Shown: piece by piece, positions 34,662 to 42,820 of the stretch
Layout: every line of letters starts with the position of its first letter
How positions within the stretch are numbered: position 1 is the first letter of the stretch
DNA from: Cardiobacterium sp. Marseille-Q4385
GTDB taxonomy: Bacteria; Pseudomonadota; Gammaproteobacteria; Cardiobacteriales; Cardiobacteriaceae
Length of the DNA stretch: 64,000 nucleotides
Reading direction: 5' to 3'
Assembly (NCBI RefSeq): GCF_916618745.1
Contig: NZ_OU745373.1
Span: 1,626,501 to 1,690,500 of the forward strand
Position numbers and translations under genes: made by a program
Notes under the pieces: model-generated
Seen by the model: the letters and a program-made list of their open reading frames with translations, nothing else
What the model was told of the DNA's origin: nothing
Database searches by the model: none

Positions 34662-34686
34662 GACGCCGCGTCAGCGGCGTTTTTTT
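34662..34686 (+). terminator. Rho-independent terminator
   Basis: ACGCCGC, GTCA loop, GCGGCGT and seven T, directly after the lipoprotein gene and 14 bp before the RNA ligase start. Confidence 0.92.
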
Positions 34687-34699
34687 AACCCCGAACCCC

Positions 34700-35497
34700 A
34701 TGACGATCAGCGAAAAATACCAGCGCAGCCTGCACGCCCACATCAGCCTCGGCACAAACTCGGACGACCGCTTCATGCCCGCCGGTTACGTGCGCAGCTT
34801 TGCGCAAAAGCCTGCCCTCGTCCTCACTGAAAAACTCGACGGCCAAAACAACTGCTTTAACCGCTACGGCGTCTTCGCCCGCTCACACGCCGCCCCCAGC
34901 CAGCACCCGTGGGACAAACCCCTGCGCGAACGCTGGCAGCATATCCGCCACGACCTCGGCGACCTCGAAGTCTTCGGCGAAAACCTCTACGGCGTCCATT
35001 CCATCGCTTACCACGCCCTCGAATCCTACTATTACCTCTTTGCCGTGCGCCAAGGCGGGCGCTGGCTTGGTTGGGAAGAAGTGCAGTATTACGCCGCCCT
35101 GTTCGATTTCCCGACCGTCCCTGAAATTCCCATCACCACGCCGCTTTCCGCCCTCTACGACGACAAACGCGACGAAAACCGCATCCTTGCCGACTGGCTC
35201 ACCGCCAACCTCGGCATGCCGTGGACAGATGCCGTCGAGACCGCCGGCGCGCTTGGCGGCTACGACCCGGCAAGCGGCGCGCCCTGCTGCGAAGGCTTCG
35301 TCATCCGCAACCGTGACGGCTACCTCACTAACAACGGCGACCTGCCCGTCGCCGCAAACGAATTCGACAACCTCTGCAAACTCGTGCGCGCCAAACATGT
35401 CAAAACTGACACCCATTGGAGCAAAACCTGGCAGCCCGCTCGTCTCATTGACTATCAGAAATACGGCTGGGACGCCTACGCCTATCGGAGCAACTGA
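34700..35497 (+). CDS. RNA ligase family protein
   Basis: The 265-residue protein has the nucleotidyltransferase motifs of ATP-dependent RNA ligases in order: motif I TEKLDGQN with Lys 45 as the likely AMP acceptor, motif III-like DLEVFGENLYGVHS, motif IV CCEGFVIRN, and motif V CKLVRAKHVK. It therefore likely seals 3'-OH and 5'-phosphate RNA ends. It lies 2 bp before a kinase/phosphatase gene of the HD-Pnk type, which would prepare such ends. The pair forms an RNA-repair cassette. The substrate, for example cleaved tRNA, is not known. Confidence 0.87.
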   Translation: MTISEKYQRSLHAHISLGTNSDDRFMPAGYVRSFAQKPALVLTEKLDGQNNCFNRYGVFARSHAAPSQHPWDKPLRERWQHIRHDLGDLEVFGENLYGVHSIAYHALESYYYLFAVRQGGRWLGWEEVQYYAALFDFPTVPEIPITTPLSALYDDKRDENRILADWLTANLGMPWTDAVETAGALGGYDPASGAPCCEGFVIRNRDGYLTNNGDLPVAANEFDNLCKLVRAKHVKTDTHWSKTWQPARLIDYQKYGWDAYAYRSN

Positions 35498-35499
35498 AC

Positions 35500-36636
35500 A
35501 TGTGGACCTTCCCGCACTACCACCCCGGGCACGACCCCGATTGGTCGAACCTCACCGCTGCCTACCCGTGGCTGGCAGACATGGCCGGCGTGCCGCAAGA
35601 TCCCGAATGGCACGGTGAAGGCGACGTCCTCACCCATACCAAAATGGTTGTCGCCGCGTTGCTTGAGCAAGCGGACTACCAGGCGCTGGACGAAGAAGCG
35701 CAGCATATCCTCTTTGCCGCTGCCCTCATGCACGACATCGAAAAACGTAGCACGACGACCCGCGAAACCATCAATGGCAAAACCCGCATCACCTCGCCGC
35801 GCCATGCCAAAAAAGGAGAGTACAGTGCGCGCCGCATTCTCTACACCGATATTCCCACGCCCTTTACCGTGCGCGAAAGTATCGCCAAACTTGTGCGCTG
35901 GCACGGCCTGCCGCTGTGGGCCATCGACAAAACCCATCCCGCACACCGCGTTATCGCCACCAGCCTGCAAGTGAACACCCACTGGCTGACACTGCTTGCC
36001 CGTGCCGATATCCATGGCCGCATCTGCCAGGATGCCGACACCCTGCTCACCCGCATAGACCTCTTCGCCGAACTCTGCCGCGAAAACGACTGCTATGGCC
36101 AGCCGCGCCTTTTTGCGAGCGCACTCGCCCGCTACCACTACCTCAACAACCCGGACAGTTACCCCGACTACATGCCCTACGACGACCTGAAAAGCGATGT
36201 GTACATCTTGAGTGCCCTGCCGGGCAGCGGCAAAGATACCCATATCCGCATGCATTACCGAGAACTGCCCATTCTCTCGCTTGATGACATCCGTCGCGCC
36301 GCCGGTATTGATCCAACTGACAAAAAAGGTAATGGCCGCGTTATCCAGCAGGCGAAAGAACAGGCGCGTAGCTACCTGCGCGCCGGCCAGCCCTTCATTT
36401 TCAACGCCACCAACATCAGCCGTGATATCCGCGACAAATGGACGGGGCTTTTCGCCGACTACCACGCCCGCATCCACCTGCACTACCTCGAAGTGCCCTA
36501 CACACAACTGCTGCAACAAAATCGCAACCGCGAACATCCCGTGCCGGAAACTGTCATCAGTCACCTGCTTGACAAACTAGATATCCCCGATTACAGCGAA
36601 GCGCATGAACTGACTTATCTCGTTACCGGCAACTGA
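35500..36636 (+). CDS. HD-Pnk: HD-domain phosphoesterase fused to polynucleotide kinase
   Basis: The 378-residue protein has two end-healing modules. The N-terminal HD domain shows GDVLTHTKMV (His 46), LMHDIEKRSTT (His 78-Asp 79) and LLARADIHG (Asp 170), a metal phosphohydrolase that in Runella HD-Pnk removes 2',3'-cyclic or 2'-phosphates. The C-terminal P-loop kinase has ALPGSGKDTH (Lys 245), LSLDDIRRAAG (Asp 262) and IFNATNISRDIRDKW, typical of 5'-OH polynucleotide kinases. It follows the RNA ligase by 2 bp, so heal and seal functions are co-expressed. Confidence 0.87.
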   Translation: MWTFPHYHPGHDPDWSNLTAAYPWLADMAGVPQDPEWHGEGDVLTHTKMVVAALLEQADYQALDEEAQHILFAAALMHDIEKRSTTTRETINGKTRITSPRHAKKGEYSARRILYTDIPTPFTVRESIAKLVRWHGLPLWAIDKTHPAHRVIATSLQVNTHWLTLLARADIHGRICQDADTLLTRIDLFAELCRENDCYGQPRLFASALARYHYLNNPDSYPDYMPYDDLKSDVYILSALPGSGKDTHIRMHYRELPILSLDDIRRAAGIDPTDKKGNGRVIQQAKEQARSYLRAGQPFIFNATNISRDIRDKWTGLFADYHARIHLHYLEVPYTQLLQQNRNREHPVPETVISHLLDKLDIPDYSEAHELTYLVTGN

Positions 36637-36717
36637 TGGCGAGCCCAGAAAATAATGGTGTTGGTATGCCAGAGTAGGCATCTATGAAAGACACAGCGAT
36701 TTTTATAGAAAACCTGT

Positions 36718-36757
36718 GCCGTACAGCCTTTACCGTCTTCGGCGTACCGCCTTCCCG
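36718..36757. repeat. Partial Correia-like core
   Basis: GCCGTAC, then TTTACCGTCTTCGGCGTACC and GCCTT resembles the core of the complete element that begins 4 bp further on (GCCGTACTATTTGTACCGTC and TTCGGC). No terminal repeats are seen, so it may be a nested or decayed copy. Confidence 0.5.
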
Positions 36758-36760
36758 GTT

Positions 36761-36861
36761 TATAGTCGTTTCAAATAGAACGGAGTGGTATTGGCGCGCC
36801 TCGCCGTACTATTTGTACCGTCTTCGGCTCGCTGCCTTGTCTCATTGCCATTTGAAACGAC
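36761..36861. repeat. Correia-like miniature element, second copy
   Basis: This 101-bp block begins TATA and then GTCGTTTCAAAT, and ends with its perfect 12-bp inverted complement ATTTGAAACGAC. The interior has GCCTCGCCGTACTATTTGTA and CCGTCTTCGGCTCGCTGCC, close to the Neisseria Correia core and to the copy at 1396. The conserved core with different terminal sequences suggests a family with several subtypes. Confidence 0.78.
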
Positions 36862-37030
36862 AAAAATTTCTGTGCTTGGTATGAAATAGCCTAATGACGA
36901 TAAAACCCCGATGGGTAAGGGAGTTTCAGCGGCTATCCGCATGGTTTGAACGGTGGTTTCTCCTACCTCCCTCCACTATTTTCTGTTTGCCAGAGCAGAT
37001 TCTGACGACTGCTAGCGAGCGATGCATACA

Positions 37031-37063
37031 AAAAAATCCGCAACTCAAAAAAGTTGCGGATGC
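37031..37063 (-). terminator. Terminator of tRNA-Ser
   Basis: On the minus strand ATCCGCAACT and AGTTGCGGAT form a 10-bp stem followed by TTTTTTT, 10 bp after the tRNA 3' end. Confidence 0.92.
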
Positions 37064-37071
37064 ATATAAAG

Positions 37072-37162
37072 TGGCGGAGAGAGGGGGATTCGAACCCCCG
37101 ATACGCTATTAACGTATACACACTTTCCAGGCGTGCGCATTCGACCGCTCTGCCATCTCTCC
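37072..37162 (-). tRNA. tRNA-Ser (anticodon GGA)
   Basis: Read on the minus strand the RNA starts GGAGAGATGGCAGAGCGG and ends with CTCTCCGCCA, so CCA is encoded. The anticodon loop is CTGGAAA with anticodon GGA, reading UCC and UCU codons. A long variable arm (GTATACGTTAATAGCGTAT) is typical of serine tRNAs, as is the T-loop GGTTCGAATCC. The 91-base length fits. Confidence 0.97.
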
Positions 37163-37190
37163 GGGGTATGTCATGTAAAACGGGCGCGGA

Positions 37191-39272
37191 TTATAGCGGA
37201 TTTTTTGCCTCTTTGATAGAAAGTCGCACACGTCCCTGCCGGTCGATTTCCAGCAGTTTGACTTTGACTTCCTGACCAACGCTCAATTCGTCTTCAACGT
37301 TGGTCACGCGGTAATCAGCGATTTGCGAGACGTGAACCAAGCCTTCTTTGCCGGGCAGGAAAGCGACAAAGGCACCAAAATCGGTAATTTTCACGACTTT
37401 GGCATCATAGATACGGCCGATTTCCGGTTCAGCGGTGATTTCTTCGATGATACGGCGGGCATCATCGGCAGCAGTTTTATCCACAGCAGCAATTTTGATG
37501 GTGCCATCATCTTCAATTTCGATGGTGGTACCGGTGCTTTCGGTGATGCTGCGGATGGTCGCCCCGCCTTTACCGATGACGTCTTTGATTTTCTCGACGT
37601 CAATACGCATGGTGGTGAAACGCGGTGCAAATTCAGAGATTTCCGCGCGCGGTGCAGCAATGGCTTGATTCATGACTTCCAGGATGTGCAGGCGTCCTGC
37701 TTTAGCCTGGGTCAACGCCTGCTCCATGATTTCGCGGGTGATGCCATCAATTTTGATGTCCATTTGTAAGGCTGTCACGCCGTTCACGGAACCGGCAACT
37801 TTGAAGTCCATATCGCCAAGGTGGTCTTCATCACCTAGGATGTCAGTGAGGACAGTGAAGCGGTCACCTTCTTTGACCAAGCCCATAGCAATGCCCGCCA
37901 CCGGCGTTTTGACGGGTACGCCTGCGTCCATCAGGGCGAGGCTGGTGCCGCAAACAGATGCCATTGAGCTGGAGCCGTTAGATTCGGTAATTTCCGAGAC
38001 GACGCGGATGGTGTAGGGAAAGTCGCTTTCTTTCGGCAGGATAGCGGTGACGCCACGGCGTGCCAAGCGGCCATGCCCAATTTCGCGGCGTTTGGGTGAG
38101 CCGACACGGCCAACTTCACCAACGCTGAATGGTGGGAAGTTGTAGTGCAGCATGAAGATGTCGCGATATTCTCCGGTGAGTGCGTCAATGATTTGTGCGT
38201 CGCGGCTGGTGCCGAGGGTGGTCACGACCAGTGCCTGGGTTTCGCCACGGGTGAATAGGGCGGAACCATGTACGCGCGGCAGAACGCCGGTGCGGATGGT
38301 GATAGGGCGGACGGTAACGGTGTCACGGCCGTCAATGCGGGGTTCTTTGGCAAGGATGCGGTCACGCACTACGCGGTATTCGAGTTCATGTACGGCGTTG
38401 CCAACGGCTGCAGCGGTCCAGCCGTCTTCGCTAACCAGGGCTGTTTGTGCTTCTTCGTGAATGGTGGCAACGGTGTTTTGGCGTTCGAGTTTATCGGCGA
38501 TTTGGTAGGCAGCGATAAGTTTGTCGCGGGTCAGTTCGCGGACTCTGTCGTGCAGGGCCTCGTCTTGCGGTTCTGCCTGCCAGTCCCAAGCAGGTTTGCC
38601 CGCTTTGGCGGCCAGTTCGCGGATGGCGTTGATGGCCGTTTGCATTTGCTCGTGTCCGAACATGACGGCACCAAGCATGATTTCTTCGGATAATTCGTTC
38701 GCTTGTGATTCGACCATCAACACGGCGCTTTCAGTTCCAGCGACGACGAGGTCAAGGTCGGAAGCCAATAATTCTTTGTCGGACGGGTTAAGCAGATAGT
38801 TGCCATTTTTGTAACCGACACGCGCAGCTCCAATAGGGCCATTGAACGGCACGCCGGATAGGGCGAGTGCGGCGGATGCGCCAATCATGGACGGAATGTC
38901 AGGGTTTACATCGGGATTGACCGACATCACGCTGGCGATAACCTGTACTTCGTTGAAGAAGCCTTCAGGGAAGAGTGGGCGCAGTGGGCGGTCAATCAGG
39001 CGGGAAATGAGGGTTTCGTTCTCGCTTGGCCGGCCTTCGCGGCGAAAGTAGCCGCCGGGGATGCGGCCGGCGGCGTAGGATTTTTCTTGGTAATCAACGG
39101 TCAGCGGAAAGAAATCTTGTCCTTCAGCGACGGTTTTTTTCGCAACGGCAGTCACGAGAACGACGGTACCGTTCATGTTGACGATGACAGCACCGTCGGC
39201 CTGACGGGCAATTTCGCCGCTTTCCAGGATTACTTGATGGTTCCCGTAGGTAAAGGTAATGCTTTCTTTCAC
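37191..39272 (-). CDS. pnp: Polynucleotide phosphorylase
   Basis: PNPase degrades RNA 3' to 5' by phosphorolysis and is a degradosome core enzyme. The 693-residue protein has two RNase PH-like domains (IPGGYFRREGRPSENE, RPLRPLF; DGRDTVTVRPI, HGSALFTRGETQAL), then a KH domain (IDVEKIKDVIGKGGATIRSI) and a C-terminal S1 domain (YDAKVVKITDFGAFVAFLPG). It follows rpsO on the minus strand with 21 bp between, the usual rpsO-pnp order. Pnp leader autoregulation through RNase III is known in E. coli; no clear hairpin is seen in this short gap. Confidence 0.98.
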   Translation of the reverse strand: MKESITFTYGNHQVILESGEIARQADGAVIVNMNGTVVLVTAVAKKTVAEGQDFFPLTVDYQEKSYAAGRIPGGYFRREGRPSENETLISRLIDRPLRPLFPEGFFNEVQVIASVMSVNPDVNPDIPSMIGASAALALSGVPFNGPIGAARVGYKNGNYLLNPSDKELLASDLDLVVAGTESAVLMVESQANELSEEIMLGAVMFGHEQMQTAINAIRELAAKAGKPAWDWQAEPQDEALHDRVRELTRDKLIAAYQIADKLERQNTVATIHEEAQTALVSEDGWTAAAVGNAVHELEYRVVRDRILAKEPRIDGRDTVTVRPITIRTGVLPRVHGSALFTRGETQALVVTTLGTSRDAQIIDALTGEYRDIFMLHYNFPPFSVGEVGRVGSPKRREIGHGRLARRGVTAILPKESDFPYTIRVVSEITESNGSSSMASVCGTSLALMDAGVPVKTPVAGIAMGLVKEGDRFTVLTDILGDEDHLGDMDFKVAGSVNGVTALQMDIKIDGITREIMEQALTQAKAGRLHILEVMNQAIAAPRAEISEFAPRFTTMRIDVEKIKDVIGKGGATIRSITESTGTTIEIEDDGTIKIAAVDKTAADDARRIIEEITAEPEIGRIYDAKVVKITDFGAFVAFLPGKEGLVHVSQIADYRVTNVEDELSVGQEVKVKLLEIDRQGRVRLSIKEAKNPL

Positions 39273-39293
39273 GCTGGCAGTCTCTTCTCAGGA

Positions 39294-39560
39294 TTAGCGG
39301 CGCAGACCGAGGTCAGCGATGAGTTTGCGGTAGCCGTCGTAGTTGACGCGTTTGAAGTAGTCAAGGAGGCGGCGGCGCTGGCTGACCATTTTCAGCAGAC
39401 CACGACGGGAGTGGTGGTCTTTTTTGTGGGTTTCGAAATGTTGTTGCAAGTCAAGGATACGTGCAGTCAAAAGGGCAACTTGCACTTCAGTAGAGCCACT
39501 GTCCCCTTCTTTGCGTTGATATTTTTTGATGATTTCGCTTTTTTGTTCAGCGGTAAGCAT
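39294..39560 (-). CDS. rpsO: 30S ribosomal protein S15
   Basis: The 88-residue product reads MLTAEQKSEIIKKYQRKEGD and then SGSTEVQVALLTARI and HHSRRGLLKMVSQRRRLLDY, which is textbook S15. S15 binds the central domain of 16S rRNA and the bridge to the large subunit. The gene heads the rpsO-pnp operon. The 230 bp upstream, shared with the divergent carboxylate transporter, must hold promoters for both. Confidence 0.98.
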   Translation of the reverse strand: MLTAEQKSEIIKKYQRKEGDSGSTEVQVALLTARILDLQQHFETHKKDHHSRRGLLKMVSQRRRLLDYFKRVNYDGYRKLIADLGLRR

Positions 39561-39793
39561 ATTGATAGTCTCCGATTAAGTTTCACTTTGCCGATGGCGT
39601 TGGGCCTGTGAAAAGAGCGCGGATTTTACGGTGCCGGTTACGTAAAAGCAAGGAATGCGCAGGGATGTGGATAATTGATGCTGCTTTTGCTAAATATCTA
39701 TGATGATGTGAAAAATTTAGTATTTTCCGCTTCCTTTCATCACTTGCGCTGCTTTATATTAAGCGCGGGCAATAATTTTGAGAGGAACCCGTT

Positions 39794-41227
39794 ATGTCTG
39801 TTAATTCTCCCGTCACTTCCAACGAGATTAAGGGCTTTTTTCCCCCCGGTATTGTGACCGGCTTGGGCATCATTGTCGCTGCTTTCGTTGTTGCATGGTT
39901 GTCGTACCAGTATCTGCCTTATAACAATGAGGCCAACAAGGGATTGGCGCTGCTGATTTTTGTCGCCATCCTCTGGTTTACGGAAGCAGTTCACATCAGT
40001 TTGACTGCCATCATGATTCCCATCGGCGCCCTGCTACTGCATATGCCGGAAAAGATGAACCCTGATGGCACTTTTGAGAAAGCGATGACGATGAAAGCGG
40101 CGCTTGCCGGCTTCGCCGATCCGATTATCTACCTCTTCCTTGGCGGGTTCGCCTTGGCGACTGCGTTGCAGGTACAGAAGATCGATAAGAAGATCGCCAG
40201 CATCATTATCCAGGCGGCGGGATCGAGTATGTTGTGGTCTACCATCGGCCTCTGCTTCATCACCGCTTTCCTGTCAATGTGGATTTCCAACACTGCGACG
40301 GCAGCGATGATTCTGCCGCTAGCGATCGGCCTCTTGTCTTCAGTAGATAAAAATGATCGCGGTACACGCGTCTTCGTTCTGCTCTCCGTTGCCTATTCCG
40401 CGAGTATCGGCGGTATGGGGATGTTGCAAGGTTCACCGCCGAACGCCATCGCCGCCAAAGCGCTGGATATGGACTTTGTCGCCTGGATGAAAGTTGGCTT
40501 GCCCGTTACCCTTATCCTGATGCCTGCGATGTTCATCACGCTTTACATTGTCTGCAAGCCGAACTTTAAGCAGAAAATTCAGCAAAGCAATGCGGAACCT
40601 ATCCCGTGGACCAAACAGCGCGTACTGACGCTTGTCGTTTTCGTCGCGGCCGCTACAGCCTGGATTTGTGGCAACCAGATTAAAGCCGCGCTCAATATCA
40701 CCTCGCCAGACACCTTCGTTGCCCTCTGCGCCATCATCGCCGTCGTGGTGTTGGGGCTCGCCAGCTGGAAAGAGGTGACTGACAATGCGGACTGGGGCGT
40801 ACTGCTCCTCTTCGGTGGCGGCATTACCCTGAGCAACGTTCTCGGCGCATCTGGTGCTTCGCTAGAAATCGGGCAAATGCTCGCAGCCAAACTTGGTGGT
40901 GTTTCGCCGCTCATTGTCATCTTTATCGTGGCTACCTTCATCATCTTTCTCACTGAATTTACCAGTAATACCGCTTCTGCTGCATTGCTAGTACCGGTCT
41001 TTGCGGCGGTTGCTGAAAAAATGGGATTGCCGAAAGAAGTGCTGGTGCTGGTGATCGGTATCGGTGCGTCATGCGCCTTCATGCTGCCGGTTGCGACCCC
41101 GCCAAACGCGCTGGTCATGGGCACGGGCGAAATCAAATCACGCGACATGTTTGTCGCCGGCCTCGTGCTCAACTTCGTCAGTATCGCTGTGGTGGCGCTT
41201 TTCGCCTACTACGTCATTCTCAAATGA
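39794..41227 (+). CDS. Divalent anion:sodium symporter (SLC13/DASS family)
   Basis: The 477-residue inner-membrane protein has about 11-12 hydrophobic segments. Both Ser-Asn-Thr signatures of the DASS family are present: WISNTATAAMILPLA in the first half and EFTSNTASAALLVPV in the second, which form the sodium and carboxylate sites. LQGSPPNAIAAKAL and VATPPNALVMGTG are the paired Pro-Pro-Asn-Ala hairpin motifs. It probably imports C4-dicarboxylates such as succinate or malate; the exact substrate is not readable. It has its own terminator. Confidence 0.92.
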   Translation: MSVNSPVTSNEIKGFFPPGIVTGLGIIVAAFVVAWLSYQYLPYNNEANKGLALLIFVAILWFTEAVHISLTAIMIPIGALLLHMPEKMNPDGTFEKAMTMKAALAGFADPIIYLFLGGFALATALQVQKIDKKIASIIIQAAGSSMLWSTIGLCFITAFLSMWISNTATAAMILPLAIGLLSSVDKNDRGTRVFVLLSVAYSASIGGMGMLQGSPPNAIAAKALDMDFVAWMKVGLPVTLILMPAMFITLYIVCKPNFKQKIQQSNAEPIPWTKQRVLTLVVFVAAATAWICGNQIKAALNITSPDTFVALCAIIAVVVLGLASWKEVTDNADWGVLLLFGGGITLSNVLGASGASLEIGQMLAAKLGGVSPLIVIFIVATFIIFLTEFTSNTASAALLVPVFAAVAEKMGLPKEVLVLVIGIGASCAFMLPVATPPNALVMGTGEIKSRDMFVAGLVLNFVSIAVVALFAYYVILK

Positions 41228-41246
41228 TCCCATCCAGCTTATATGG

Positions 41247-41268
41247 GCCCGCTTCGGCGGGCTTTTTT
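41247..41268 (+). terminator. Rho-independent terminator after the SLC13 transporter
   Basis: GCCCGC, a TTCG tetraloop, GCGGGC and six T. Confidence 0.95.
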
Positions 41269-41518
41269 ATCGCCTATGGCATCCTGCAAAACAGAATGGC
41301 ATGGCGCGTGTTGTACCAACAGCGACACCTTGCCAACAAAAAGTGTCAAAACCGTCGGGAAAGGTTGCTGGCGGGAAAGAAAGCGTCAGACGGCAGCAAA
41401 AAATTGTCGCTTTGCTACTTGTCATACCACCTGAAAACACGAAGTAAAAATGGTAAAAGCGGAGGAATGACTACAGGCTATCTTTTTAACACATTGAAAA
41501 TAAATAAAAAATATAAAA

Positions 41519-41534
41519 TGGCACGCTGCTGGCA
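41519..41534 (+). promoter_or_regulatory. Sigma-54 type promoter of the first pilin gene
   Basis: TGGCACGCTGCTGGCA matches TGGCAYR-N4-TTGCW except for one base in the -12 element. It lies 82 bp before the pilin ATG. Pilin transcription by RpoN is established in Pseudomonas and in Dichelobacter nodosus. Confidence 0.6.
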
Positions 41535-41615
41535 TATAGGTTCTCAACAGCAAACGCTGTTACTAACCACAGCGAAAGCTGTTATTCAAACCTGAAATCT
41601 TAAATGGAGTAACCC

Positions 41616-42059
41616 ATGAAAAAAATGCAAAAAGGCTTCACCCTTATCGAACTGATGATCGTTATCGCTATTATCGGTATCTTGGCTGCTATCGCTCTGC
41701 CGGCTTACCAAGACTATATCGCTCGTACCCAAATGTCTGAAGCCATGAACCTCGCTGGTGGTCAGAAAGCTTCTGTAACTGAATATCGTTCTAACAAAGG
41801 CACTTGGCCGAGCGACAACACCGCAGCTGGTATTGCCGCTCCTGCCGATATCACCGGTAAATACGTTGCCAGCGTAACTGTTGCTGGTACTAACTCTGCT
41901 GGTACTATCAATGCCCTTATTAAATCTTCAGGCGTTTCTGATAAAATCAAAGGTGAAAGCCTGACCTTGACCGGTACTGAAACCAGCGGTTCTTACACTT
42001 GGACCTGTAAATCTTCTGCTTCTAGCAAATACCTCCCGTCTTCTTGCCGTGACAGCTGA
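41616..42059 (+). CDS. pilA: Type IV major pilin, first copy
   Basis: The 147-residue prepilin has a 7-residue leader MKKMQKG ending in Gly, then mature FTLIELMIVIAIIGILAAIA with Phe1 and Glu5, the PilD cleavage and methylation signature. Two Cys near the C-terminus (TWTCKSS and PSSCRD) form the D-region disulfide loop. Strongly biased codon use suggests this is the abundant subunit. A sigma-54 type site precedes it and a terminator follows at 42086. Serine and threonine are frequent near the C-terminus, possible modification sites (inference). Confidence 0.95.
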   Translation: MKKMQKGFTLIELMIVIAIIGILAAIALPAYQDYIARTQMSEAMNLAGGQKASVTEYRSNKGTWPSDNTAAGIAAPADITGKYVASVTVAGTNSAGTINALIKSSGVSDKIKGESLTLTGTETSGSYTWTCKSSASSKYLPSSCRDS

Positions 42060-42085
42060 TTCTTTAGCTGCTTAGGCATAAAGAT

Positions 42086-42115
42086 AAAAAGCCACACTAA
42101 CGTGTGGCTTTTTTA
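42086..42115 (+). terminator. Rho-independent terminator after the first pilin gene
   Basis: AAAAAGCCACAC, TAAC loop, GTGTGGCTTTTTT. Confidence 0.95.
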
Positions 42116-42142
42116 ATCGCATTTACAAATTACAGGGTGAAA

Positions 42143-42610
42143 ATGATGAGAAAACGGGATAAAAAGCAGGGAGGTTTTTCGCTCATTGAACTGATGGTGG
42201 TTATTGCCATTGTAGGTATTTTATCGGCAATAGCCATTCCGGCATATCAAACCTATATTGCTAGGACTCAAGCGGCAGAAGCTATTCAGTTACTCGGAGG
42301 TATCAAAACAACGGTTAGCGAATACCGTGTTAATCAGGGTAGATGGCCGATAGATAACGGTACTGCCGGTATTGAGATTGATGCGTTGGAAATTCGTGGT
42401 AAATATGTGCAGCAGGTTGAGGTGGGTAAAGATATTTTTGGCGCAGCAAGGCCGGGAGCAATTACAGCGACGCTTCGTGCCAGTGATGTCGCCGCGCCAC
42501 TGCGAGGAAAGAAGGTGGGATTAATACCGGTTGACAATGCTGATATTTCAATTTGGAATTGCGTGTCTGACGTTGATACCCGCTATTTACCATCTATTTG
42601 TCGCCAGTAA
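42143..42610 (+). CDS. Type IV pilin-like protein, second copy, diverged
   Basis: The 155-residue prepilin has a longer basic leader (MMRKRDKKQGG), then FSLIELMVVIAIVGILSAIA with Glu5. It keeps two C-terminal Cys (WNCVSD and PSICRQ) and the middle EYRVNQGRWP pattern of its neighbours, but is clearly more diverged and uses less biased codons. It lacks a visible promoter and sits 27 bp after a terminator, so expression is probably low. It may be a minor pilin or a silent variant. ATG 42143 or 42146 are both possible. Confidence 0.88.
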   Translation: MMRKRDKKQGGFSLIELMVVIAIVGILSAIAIPAYQTYIARTQAAEAIQLLGGIKTTVSEYRVNQGRWPIDNGTAGIEIDALEIRGKYVQQVEVGKDIFGAARPGAITATLRASDVAAPLRGKKVGLIPVDNADISIWNCVSDVDTRYLPSICRQ

Positions 42611-42745
42611 TGTAAGTGTGCAATACAAAGAAGCTGAAAAAAAACAGCATCTTCCTGTTCTTTTAGCAAATTTGAAATTATACTAAATAAGTCATGCCAA
42701 AGTTCGTACACACTATCCTTACGTTTTCTATAAGTTTATAGATGC

Positions 42746-42761
42746 TGGCATATAACTTGCT
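42746..42761 (+). promoter_or_regulatory. Sigma-54 type promoter of the third pilin gene
   Basis: TGGCATATAACTTGCT is a full match to TGGCAYR-N4-TTGCW, 60 bp before the pilin ATG at 42821. Confidence 0.75.
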
Positions 42762-42820
42762 GTGGTAATATTGCGGATGTTATTCGCATAAAATCAGAAA
42801 CTTAACATAAAGGATAATTT

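Larger units (their letters stand above)
36637..37030. other. Intergenic stretch with repeat remnants
   Basis: No gene is evident in this stretch of about 390 bp. A single degenerate unit of the 25-bp repeat (TGGCGAGCCCAG) lies at 36639-36650, a partial Correia-like core at 36718-36757 and a full Correia-like element at 36761-36861. From 36862 to 37030 I see nothing recognisable. Confidence 0.75.
41228..41615. other. Pilin upstream region
   Basis: After the transporter terminator (41247-41268) there is no gene. An AT-rich tract (about 41485-41518) lies directly upstream of the sigma-54-like site at 41519 and could bind IHF or an activator. Reading frames that cross this region look non-coding. 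Confidence 0.6.
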
